A stretch of 42,187 nucleotides of DNA from UBA6522 sp036231525 (GTDB taxonomy: Bacteria; Pseudomonadota; Gammaproteobacteria; Steroidobacterales; Rariloculaceae). The notes below the pieces were generated by a model. That model saw only the letters and a list, made by a program, of their open reading frames with translations, had not been told where the DNA came from and did not search any database. The stretch lies in NCBI GenBank assembly GCA_036231525.1, contig JAZAGZ010000006.1, positions 1-42,187 on the forward strand, written 5' to 3'. Below are positions 7,950 through 15,594 of this stretch, piece by piece. A program made the translations under genes and the position numbers. Within the stretch, counting starts at the first letter, position 1. Each line of letters opens with the position of its first letter.

Positions 7950-9106
7950 TGAGTCAGGGAGCTGCCAACCTGAGCGAAGTCTATCCGTTGCTGCCCTTCG
8001 AGCCAGTTGTGGGTCAGGGCGTCCATCTTAAAGATCAATCTGGTCGCCAAATACTGGACCTATATGGCGGACATGCGGTTGCATCCCTAGGATACGGACA
8101 CCCACGTCTCACGAAGGCTATTAATAAGCAAGCAGAGAGATTGCTGTTTCAAAGTAATCTAGTAACCGTTCGAACTCGAAACGAAGCTGCGGATAAACTT
8201 GCTGCCTTCGCCCCCGAGGGCCTCACACGTGTGTTTTTTGTCAACAGCGGTTCAGAAGCTAACGAGAATGCCTTGAGGATTGCGCTCCAGGTAACTTCGC
8301 GTTCAACCATCGTCGCAGTGGAACATGCGTTTCACGGGCGTACTGCGGCTGCAGCTACTGTAACCTGGGAGGCAGCAAATAGCTGGTACGGATTTCCTCA
8401 AGCCCCGTTCAATGTGAAATTCGTCCCCCGAAATGATGTAGCTGCGTTACACGCAGCCGTGGACGGTGATACAGCAGGCATTATCATAGAGCCAGTCCAA
8501 GGCGTTGCTGGAGCGTTCGATTTCTCCTTGGAGTTCATGAAGGCTACGCGTAAGGCGTGCGATCAGAATGAAGCGATTCTGATACTCGATGAAGTACAAA
8601 CTGGAGTCGGGCGATTAGGTACACCCTTCGGTGCTGATCTCTACGGGATACGACCTGACCTGCTGACCACAGCCAAAGCGCTGGGGGGTGGTTTCCCCTG
8701 TGCGGCATTACTCATGACCGACGCCTTAGCTGCAGATATTGGGGCTGGTGCTATGGGTTCAACATTCGGTGGCGGACCATTAGCCTGTGCCGCAATCAAA
8801 ACCGTCCTCGAGGTCATCGAAGAAGATAATCTGCTGCACCAAGTACGAGAGATTTCTGCACAAATCAAAAAGAAATGCATTCGCGGTCCAATCACTAGTA
8901 TGCAGGGCGCTGGTTTTTTGATCGGTCTTAAAACAGTTCCACGTGCGGTCAGTGTTCGGGATGCACTGTTGCAAAAAGGAATTCTTACGGGAACAAGTGC
9001 CGATCCGCATGTACTGCGCTTGTTACCCCCCCTCATCCTAGAAGAGAGCCATGTAGATTACCTGGCACAAACCCTTGAGGAATTAAATAGTGAACCGCTT
9101 CAATAA
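7946..9106 (+). CDS. argD: N-acylornithine aminotransferase (PLP, class III)
   Basis: 386 residues from the ATG at 7946, which overlaps the argC stop (ATGA); a second ATG follows at 7949. The open frame extends upstream to 7829 inside argC, but that part is just the other frame of argC. Class III aminotransferase features are FVNSGSEANENALR (near 98), VEHAFHGRT, PLP-binding ILDEVQTGVGR with Asp215, and Lys244 in TTAKALGGGFP. It converts acyl-glutamate semialdehyde to N-acylornithine. The 3' end overlaps argF' by 17 bp. Confidence 0.92.
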   Translation: MMSQGAANLSEVYPLLPFEPVVGQGVHLKDQSGRQILDLYGGHAVASLGYGHPRLTKAINKQAERLLFQSNLVTVRTRNEAADKLAAFAPEGLTRVFFVNSGSEANENALRIALQVTSRSTIVAVEHAFHGRTAAAATVTWEAANSWYGFPQAPFNVKFVPRNDVAALHAAVDGDTAGIIIEPVQGVAGAFDFSLEFMKATRKACDQNEAILILDEVQTGVGRLGTPFGADLYGIRPDLLTTAKALGGGFPCAALLMTDALAADIGAGAMGSTFGGGPLACAAIKTVLEVIEEDNLLHQVREISAQIKKKCIRGPITSMQGAGFLIGLKTVPRAVSVRDALLQKGILTGTSADPHVLRLLPPLILEESHVDYLAQTLEELNSEPLQ

Positions 9107-10091
9107 TCTAACTGACTTCTCGACTGATGAAATCGGTTCCCTGCTGGAGCTGGCCAATCGACTCGAACGTAACCCGGAGCCCCGTGCACTAGAGGGGAAG
9201 GTGTTGTCGTTGCTGTTTCTAAGTCCTTCTTTGCGAACACTGGCCTCGTTTCAAGCGGCGATGTCACGCCTGGGAGGTGGCTCGTTCGTCATCTCCCCCG
9301 AAATGTCCATTCATGGCCTAGAGGCTCGCCCCGGAATTGTCATGGACGGCACCGCCGCAGAACATGTGCGCGAGGCAGTACCTGTAATTGCATCCTACGG
9401 CGATGCGCTCGGCATACGTGCTTTTGCCGAACGCAGAAACCTTGAAGATGATCTGACAGACCGAGAGTTTGAGAACCTTGCTTCGTTGGTAGACATTCCA
9501 CTCATTAACATGGAATCCGCTATTCAACACCCTTGTCAGAGTCTGGCAGACTGGAAAACTCTAAACGATTTGAAAATACCAGCCCAAGGCGGGCGTTTCG
9601 TACTCTCGTGGGCCTATCACCCACGAGCCCTACCACTCGCGGTCCCGGCATCGACAGTTCAGATGGCCGCGCAACGAGGGATGGATGTGGTCGTACTGAG
9701 ACCCCCTGGCTTTGAGCTGCCAGAACCCATCATGGAGAAAGCACGCCAAATAGCTAACGAAACCGGTGGTAGTGTCATGGAAACCACTGATCAGAAGGAG
9801 GCCATGGAAGACGCCCATGTCATCTATGCGAAATCGTGGTCTTCAACGTCTCACTACGGCAACCGTCCAGGTGACCAAGCTTTGCGGGAAGAGTTGATGG
9901 ATTGGTGCATCGATGAACCATGGTTTGACAACGCCCGCGAAGATTGCCGTTTTATGCATTGCCTGCCCGTCCGTCGCGGCGTTGTTGTAGCCGATCGCAT
10001 CCTCGACGGGCCTCGCAGCGTGGTCATACAGGAAGCTCATAATCGAATGAAGGCGCAAATGGCTGTGCTACATCAAATGTTGAAGGGTTAG
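9090..10091 (+). CDS. argF': N-acylornithine carbamoyltransferase (acetyl- or succinylornithine type)
   Basis: 333 residues. It belongs to the ornithine-carbamoyltransferase superfamily: carbamoyl-phosphate motif SPSLRT at 45-50, HPCQ at 147-150, HCLPVRR at 290-296. MDGTAAEH, SWAYHPRALPLAVP and YAKSW are characteristic of the N-acylornithine branch. Compared with remembered sequences, Ala90 sits where acetylornithine enzymes have Glu92 and succinylornithine enzymes Pro90, and Val299 sits where Xanthomonas has carboxylated Lys302. Leu51 replaces the second Arg of the usual SxRTR. FMHCLPVRR and LPLAVP look closer to the Bacteroides succinylornithine enzyme. GTG start preceded by TTGAGG; overlaps argD by 17 bp. 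The acyl group is unresolved. Confidence 0.9.
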   Translation: MNRFNNLTDFSTDEIGSLLELANRLERNPEPRALEGKVLSLLFLSPSLRTLASFQAAMSRLGGGSFVISPEMSIHGLEARPGIVMDGTAAEHVREAVPVIASYGDALGIRAFAERRNLEDDLTDREFENLASLVDIPLINMESAIQHPCQSLADWKTLNDLKIPAQGGRFVLSWAYHPRALPLAVPASTVQMAAQRGMDVVVLRPPGFELPEPIMEKARQIANETGGSVMETTDQKEAMEDAHVIYAKSWSSTSHYGNRPGDQALREELMDWCIDEPWFDNAREDCRFMHCLPVRRGVVVADRILDGPRSVVIQEAHNRMKAQMAVLHQMLKG

Positions 10092-10097
10092 CTGATC

Positions 10098-11033
10098 ATG
10101 TTACGACTCAGTAGAAATGAGAGGGCTATTGCCGTGAACGCGCTGAAACGGGCTGCACCGTATATTCGGATGTTTAAGCACAAGGTCTTTGTTTTGAAGG
10201 CGGGAGGTGATGCTTTTACCACGCCTGAGGGAACACGCACGATCATGGAACAGGTTGGCATCCTGCATAGTGTCGGGATCCGCGTTGTGCTGGTACATGG
10301 CGGAGGCCCTCAATCCACAGAACTTGCCAACGCGCTTGGGGTCTCCACCGAGTTTGTTGAAGGTCGACGCGTAACCGATGAGAGTTCGCTGGAAATTGCG
10401 ATGATGGTGCTGAACGGACAAATCAATACGCGTCTATTAGCTGCTTGTAGGGATCTTAAAATACCAGCTGTTGGCATCAGCGGTGTTGATGCCGGACTTA
10501 TCAAGGCACACAAGCGCCCCCCAATATCCATTAATGATGGCTCCACAAAAACTGTGGACTATGGATTCGTGGGTGACATTGACGAAGTAGACGCCAGCAT
10601 CCTTTTAAAACAACTAGATAATGATCTTATTCCAATCGTTAGCCCACTGTCCGCAGACGAATCAGGGACATTATTGAATATCAACGCGGATACAGTCGCC
10701 GCCGCAATTGCAGTGGCTTTGGAAGCCGAAAAGCTCATGCTCGCTACAGGCACACCCGGGATATTAGAATCGGCGGATGATCCTCGTTCTGTGATTTCCT
10801 ATCTTGACATTGCCGGGTTAAATAAGCTCCGAGACGAAGGTCGACTTACGGATGGTATGCTGCCGAAAGCTGCTGCAATCGAGCAGGCTCTCACAGGGGG
10901 TGTCCCACGTGTGCACGTCATCTCTTATGAGCTCCCGGACAGTCTGCTATTGGAAGTTTTCACAAATGAAGGCCTGGGAACGTTGGTCGTAAACGATATC
11001 CAGAATCTCAGCCCTGCTGAGCAGCAAGGTTAA
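10098..11033 (+). CDS. argB: N-acylglutamate kinase
   Basis: 311 residues, amino-acid-kinase family. Features are the Lys-Gly-Gly loop VLKAGGDAF (K34), LVHGGGPQ near 66-73, the RRVTDESSLEIAMMVLNGQIN region, NINADTVAAAIA, and the C-terminal LLLEVFTNEGLGTLVV. It phosphorylates N-acetyl- (or N-acyl-) glutamate. There is no fused GNAT domain, unlike the ArgB-NAGS fusion of Xanthomonas, so it does not supply the missing acylglutamate synthase. ATG 6 bp after argF'. Confidence 0.93.
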   Translation: MLRLSRNERAIAVNALKRAAPYIRMFKHKVFVLKAGGDAFTTPEGTRTIMEQVGILHSVGIRVVLVHGGGPQSTELANALGVSTEFVEGRRVTDESSLEIAMMVLNGQINTRLLAACRDLKIPAVGISGVDAGLIKAHKRPPISINDGSTKTVDYGFVGDIDEVDASILLKQLDNDLIPIVSPLSADESGTLLNINADTVAAAIAVALEAEKLMLATGTPGILESADDPRSVISYLDIAGLNKLRDEGRLTDGMLPKAAAIEQALTGGVPRVHVISYELPDSLLLEVFTNEGLGTLVVNDIQNLSPAEQQG

Positions 11034-11038
11034 ATCCG

Positions 11039-12229
11039 ATGACACGATTATGGGATAAAGGAACCTCGCTAGATAAGCGCATTTTGAACTTTACGGCAGG
11101 AGATGATCACAGTCTTGACGCACGATTGGTCAAATATGATGTCCTAGCCTCTATCGCGCACGTACAAATGCTTGCTGAGAAACGCCTTCTGAGCCTTAAG
11201 GACTGTGAGGCGATCTGCGATGGTCTCACCGAGTTAGGTGAACAGCACGCTCGTGGCAAATGGTCTATTAGTCTTGAAGAAGAAGACGTCCACGGAGCCC
11301 TCGAATCACGGCTTGTGGACCAAATCGGGCCGACCGGCGGAAGCATGCACTTGGGACGATCAAGAAACGATCAAGTGCTTGCCGCTCTGCGCCTATATCT
11401 GAAGGACACTGCTGAAGTTCTTCAGGCTGGCGCCGAAATGGTAGCCTCAGCATTGGACGCACTGGTCGAACGCCAAGGGGAAATTCCGCTGCCCGGCTAT
11501 ACACACATGCAACCAGCGATGCCCAGTTCAGTTTCGCTCTGGGCTGGAGGGTTTGCTGCAGAGCTACGCGATGACGCTTATGGGCTCGGCGCTGCAAAAA
11601 GTCGGGCAGATCTAAATCCGCTAGGCTCAGCTGCCGGGTACGGCCTTCCCGGGGTCGATCTTGATCGCGATTCAACACGACAAAAACTCGGCTTTACCAA
11701 AAATCAAGATCCAGTCACAGCCGTTCAGCTAAGCCGGGGGAAGGCCGAGGCCACCTTAATATTCGAGATCACCCTACTGCTCGGAGATCTTGGTCGCTTA
11801 GCCTCAGATCTGCTACTGTTTTATACGGACGAGTTTGCTTTCGTATCTTTACCTGAGAACATGACCACAGGGTCGTCCATCATGCCGCAAAAACGAAATC
11901 CAGACGTATTCGAGTTGGTGCGTAGCGCCCAAGCTATTGGAACGGGGGCGCTCACTGAAGTGTTATCGATTATGACGAAGCTCAATTCCGGCTATCAGCG
12001 AGACCTGCAACGGCTCAAAGCGCCATTGTTCCGAGTTATAGATCTTGCTGAAGATACGTTGGCTATCATGGCTCATGCACTATCTGGTGTATCCTTCCTC
12101 GCAGAAAATATTCAATTAAATCCTGAGCTCAACGCAGCAGAACGCGCCAACCAACTCGCGATAAAGGAAGGTATCCCTTTTCGAGAAGCCTACCGAAGAA
12201 TAGCAGGTTCGTTAAACGAGACTGAGTAA
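11039..12229 (+). CDS. argH: Argininosuccinate lyase with a shortened C-terminus
   Basis: 396 residues; typical bacterial ArgH is about 450-460. It cleaves argininosuccinate to arginine and fumarate. Fumarase/aspartase superfamily signatures are intact: EEEDVHGALE, LGRSRNDQV, GYTHMQPAMP and GSSIMPQKRNP at 278-288. The protein ends soon after GIPFREAYRRIAG, where homologues continue for about 50 residues. The stop is clean and no continuation is seen in another frame before lptM, so this looks like a natural short form rather than a frameshift. No fused acetyltransferase domain. Starts 5 bp after argB. Confidence 0.92.
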   Translation: MTRLWDKGTSLDKRILNFTAGDDHSLDARLVKYDVLASIAHVQMLAEKRLLSLKDCEAICDGLTELGEQHARGKWSISLEEEDVHGALESRLVDQIGPTGGSMHLGRSRNDQVLAALRLYLKDTAEVLQAGAEMVASALDALVERQGEIPLPGYTHMQPAMPSSVSLWAGGFAAELRDDAYGLGAAKSRADLNPLGSAAGYGLPGVDLDRDSTRQKLGFTKNQDPVTAVQLSRGKAEATLIFEITLLLGDLGRLASDLLLFYTDEFAFVSLPENMTTGSSIMPQKRNPDVFELVRSAQAIGTGALTEVLSIMTKLNSGYQRDLQRLKAPLFRVIDLAEDTLAIMAHALSGVSFLAENIQLNPELNAAERANQLAIKEGIPFREAYRRIAGSLNETE

Positions 12230-12256
12230 GATAATCAGCAAATATTTGTGTGAAAA

Positions 12257-12421
12257 ATGGTTTCCATGACAATGGGTCGATTCACTTTAGCACTCCTTCT
12301 GGTGGCTACCTTAGTATTGGGCGGTTGTGGTCAGAAGGGTCCACTCACACTTGGCACATCACAACCAGAACCCCCGGCGGGTGCAGAACAAGAAGAGGAA
12401 TCTTCTAACGACGATTCATAA
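12257..12421 (+). CDS. lptM: Small lipoprotein LptM (YifL family)
   Basis: A 54-residue gene: a hydrophobic signal stretch LALLLVATLVLGGC with lipobox Leu-Gly-Gly-Cys, then the family motif CGQKGPL and an acidic, proline-rich tail. LptM is an outer-membrane-associated lipoprotein that helps LptD maturation in E. coli. ATGs at 12257, 12266 and 12272 are all in frame; the first is listed, but a later start would still leave a full signal peptide. It stops 3 bp before polA and probably shares its transcript. Confidence 0.88.
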   Translation: MVSMTMGRFTLALLLVATLVLGGCGQKGPLTLGTSQPEPPAGAEQEEESSNDDS

Positions 12422-12424
12422 GAG

Positions 12425-15160
12425 ATGCCCCTAAAATCCGCGTCGACAAGTGAATCTGCTAAACCGTTAATGGAAAACGATGAGAGGCCATTTGTACTTG
12501 TGGACGGTTCATCGTACCTGTACCGCGCATATCACGCGCTCCCTGCATTTACCTCCAGCAAAGGAGAACCAACTGGCGCCGTACTCGGCGTCCTAAATAT
12601 GCTCTACAAACTTTTGGATGACTTCGAACCTGAACGGATTGCAGTCATTTTTGATGCGCCCGGCAAAACCTTTCGAGATGATCTCTACAAGGATTACAAG
12701 GCCAATCGACCGCCGATGCCAGAAGACTTACGACCCCAAATTGAGCCGCTACTCGAAGCTATCAAAGCCATCGGAATCCCCGTTCTCAAAATCGCGGGTG
12801 TAGAGGCAGATGATGTGATCGGAACTCTAGCAACTCAGGCGAGTAAAGCTGGAATAACTACAATGATCTCCACATCCGACAAAGACATGGCCCAACTGGT
12901 CGATAACAAGGTCACACTGATCAATACGATGAATGATACAAAAATGAACGCGGATGGGGTACGCAAGAAATTTGGTGTCTCACCAAAACAGATTGTGGAT
13001 TATTTGACGCTTGTCGGAGATAGCTCCGACAACATACCTGGTGTCCCAGGCGTTGGACCAAAAACCGCAACAAAGTGGCTCGGTGAATACCAAAACCTTC
13101 AGACTCTAGAAGCTCACGCAGACGAGGTCGGTGGGAAAATAGGCGATCGCCTTCGAGAGACACTAGACACTCTCCCTTTGTATAAGGAGTTAGTAACCAT
13201 CGTTTGCGATCTTACGCTCCCTGCAGAGTTAGACGATCTGAAATTGCGTGAGCCAGACGTTGACAAGCTACGCGCTCTATACGAGCAGCTTGAGCTGCAG
13301 ACACTGCTTCGACGAGTGGGGGATGCCCAGACGGAACCCAAACAAAACCTTTTAGATGTCGATTACCAAATCCTCTTCACCGAACATGAATTGAACGACT
13401 GGCTAGAAAAAATTGAGGCTGCCGAACTAGTAGCCCTCGATACTGAGACTACTAGCCTTGATTATATGCGTGCTGAAATCGTCGGTCTGTCACTAGCTAT
13501 TGAGCTTGGTAAAGCTGCCTATATCCCATTGGCGCATCAGTATCCCGGCGCTCCAGACCAACTGGACAGAGATAAAGTATTAAAACGTCTCAAGCCATGG
13601 CTCGAGGGCCCTACTAAGAAAGTTGGACATCACCTGAAATACGACGCCCACGTATTTTTAAATTACCAGATCCATCTCAACGGAATTGCTCATGACTCTA
13701 TGTTGGAATCATTCGTCCTGAACTCCACGGCAACACGTCATGACATGAATTCAGTGGCCGCAAAGTATTTGAATATTGAGACAATAAAATATGAGGACGT
13801 GGCAGGGAAGGGCGCGAAGCAAATCTGTTTCGATCAAGTGGATATTGAGACCGCGGCGCATTATGCCGCGGAAGATGCGGATATTACGTTACAGATCCAT
13901 CAGACCTTATGGCCAAAGATACAGGCAATTCCAGAGCTTGAACGTCTTTATTTAGATATTGAGCAACCACTTGTAAATGTACTGCAAAAAATGGAGTACC
14001 AAGGGGTTTTAGTCGATGCTGAGATGCTACGACAACAGAGCCAAGAGCTCGCGGAAATTATAGCGGAAACCGAAACAGCAGCGCACATCGAAGCGGAGGG
14101 ACCTTTTAACCTGGATTCTCCAAAACAGCTACGGGAAATTCTCTATGATCGTTTAGGGTTTCCCGTGCTTGGTAAAACCCCTAAGGGGCAACCCTCAACT
14201 GCGGAGGCTATCCTCCAGGAACTCGCAGCAGAGTACAAGCTGCCGAATCTTATTTTACGGTATCGAGCACTATCTAAATTAAAGTCAACTTACACGGATA
14301 AGCTCCCCTTGGAGATCAATGCAGATACAGGTCGCATACATACCTCCTATCACCAGGCCGTAGCAGCAACCGGCCGACTCTCTTCGTCAGATCCCAATCT
14401 GCAAAATATTCCAATCCGTACACAGGAAGGTCGAAAAATACGGCAAGCCTTCATAGCTCCAAACGGCTACCAACTGCTTGCAGCAGATTATTCTCAAATC
14501 GAACTAAGAATCATGGCACACCTCTCTCAGGATGAGGGATTACTCGCAGCATTTACTAATGATCAAGATATACACCAGGCGACGGCCGCAGAAGTATTTG
14601 GAGTTGAAAGAGAGGAGGTAACGGACTCCGAGCGCCGGTCGGCCAAGGCTATTAATTTTGGACTGATCTACGGAATGTCAGCATTCGGCTTAGCCCGACA
14701 ATTAGGGATAGAGCGCTCAGCAGCCCAAGAATATGTCGATCTTTATTTTGAACGTTATCCGGGCGTAAAACGATACATGGACGAGACTCGGGATAGTGCT
14801 CGGGAGAGAGGATTTGTCTCAACCGTCCTCGGACGCCGCCTTTACCTCCCTGAAATAACGTCTAGAAATCATCAGCAACGACAGTATGCAGAACGCAGCG
14901 CCATCAACGCTCCAATGCAGGGCACCGCAGCAGACATCATCAAACGCGCAATGCTCCTTGTGGATAAATGGATTATGGATGAAAGACTCGATGCCCGCTT
15001 AATCATGCAGGTTCATGATGAATTAATCCTGGAAGTGCCCGAAGACTCCGCGGAAAATTTAGCCCAAGAAGTAGCGCGAATCATGGAGACTTCAGTGGCA
15101 TTAGACGTGCGGCTAAAGGTTGAATACGGTCTGGGCTCCAATTGGGATGAAGCACACTAG
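12425..15160 (+). CDS. polA: DNA polymerase I
   Basis: 911 residues, full length. The N-terminal 5'-nuclease domain starts at FVLVDGSSYLYRAYHALP and includes EADDVIGTLA and DNIPGVPGVGPKTA. The 3'-5' exonuclease domain retains its acidic residues (LVALDTETTSLD, the HLKYDAHVF region, YAAEDADITL), so proofreading should be active. The polymerase domain has motif A DYSQIELRIMAHLS, the O-helix region RRSAKAINFGLIYGM and motif C QVHDELILEVP. Start at 12425; an alternative ATG at 12470 would drop a 15-residue non-conserved leader. The end converges on the DUF6152 gene. Confidence 0.97.
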   Translation: MPLKSASTSESAKPLMENDERPFVLVDGSSYLYRAYHALPAFTSSKGEPTGAVLGVLNMLYKLLDDFEPERIAVIFDAPGKTFRDDLYKDYKANRPPMPEDLRPQIEPLLEAIKAIGIPVLKIAGVEADDVIGTLATQASKAGITTMISTSDKDMAQLVDNKVTLINTMNDTKMNADGVRKKFGVSPKQIVDYLTLVGDSSDNIPGVPGVGPKTATKWLGEYQNLQTLEAHADEVGGKIGDRLRETLDTLPLYKELVTIVCDLTLPAELDDLKLREPDVDKLRALYEQLELQTLLRRVGDAQTEPKQNLLDVDYQILFTEHELNDWLEKIEAAELVALDTETTSLDYMRAEIVGLSLAIELGKAAYIPLAHQYPGAPDQLDRDKVLKRLKPWLEGPTKKVGHHLKYDAHVFLNYQIHLNGIAHDSMLESFVLNSTATRHDMNSVAAKYLNIETIKYEDVAGKGAKQICFDQVDIETAAHYAAEDADITLQIHQTLWPKIQAIPELERLYLDIEQPLVNVLQKMEYQGVLVDAEMLRQQSQELAEIIAETETAAHIEAEGPFNLDSPKQLREILYDRLGFPVLGKTPKGQPSTAEAILQELAAEYKLPNLILRYRALSKLKSTYTDKLPLEINADTGRIHTSYHQAVAATGRLSSSDPNLQNIPIRTQEGRKIRQAFIAPNGYQLLAADYSQIELRIMAHLSQDEGLLAAFTNDQDIHQATAAEVFGVEREEVTDSERRSAKAINFGLIYGMSAFGLARQLGIERSAAQEYVDLYFERYPGVKRYMDETRDSARERGFVSTVLGRRLYLPEITSRNHQQRQYAERSAINAPMQGTAADIIKRAMLLVDKWIMDERLDARLIMQVHDELILEVPEDSAENLAQEVARIMETSVALDVRLKVEYGLGSNWDEAH

Positions 15161-15186
15161 GAAAGTCAATTCCTCAATAAATACTC

Positions 15187-15591
15187 TCACTCAGCTTGGG
15201 TTGGCTGATCCGGTGTACCAGCAAATAGTTTTCGCCCGTCGGGAAGAGTCGCGGCAGAGAGGCTTGCGGTAGGGCTATCATTGCGGGCCTGCCAACCATG
15301 AATCTCAAGTACTGTGCCAACTGGAAGATCGGCAGGGCGCCAACCGAGTCTGATCAAATTATTGGCAGCTCTGGTTTCCAAGGCCCAGTTGACTACCTCA
15401 CCGTTCGAATTCTCAACATCAACGTAGATCCAGGCATGCGGATTAGCCCACCTCATTTCGGTCACCGTGCCTGTTAAACGGACTGGTTTTTCCCTATCAA
15501 ACTCAGCCGCAAACGCATGATGCGCAAACGCATTATTGAAGAAGACAACAAGAGTAAGAATTGCGGTTACTAACTTGAATGAATGAGCCAT
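15187..15591 (-). CDS. Secreted DUF6152 family protein
   Basis: 134 residues. An N-terminal signal peptide (KLVTAILTLVVFFNNAFAHH, cleavage probably after AFA) precedes HHAFAAEFDREKPVRLTGTV, WANPHAWIYVDV and LGWRPADLPVGTVLEIHGW, the pattern of DUF6152. This would fold as a small periplasmic OB/beta-barrel-like domain. It starts 3 bp after the duplicated protein upstream, so the two form an operon and probably work together; no function is known to me. Confidence 0.82.
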   Translation of the reverse strand: MAHSFKLVTAILTLVVFFNNAFAHHAFAAEFDREKPVRLTGTVTEMRWANPHAWIYVDVENSNGEVVNWALETRAANNLIRLGWRPADLPVGTVLEIHGWQARNDSPTASLSAATLPDGRKLFAGTPDQPTQAE

Positions 15592-15594
15592 GCA

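Noticed and set aside
8641..9036. Long antisense frame within argD, and similar antisense frames elsewhere (for example 6051-6560 and 20713-21183)
   Set aside because: They lie wholly inside well-supported genes, have skewed composition and no start signals, and are shadows of the coding strand.
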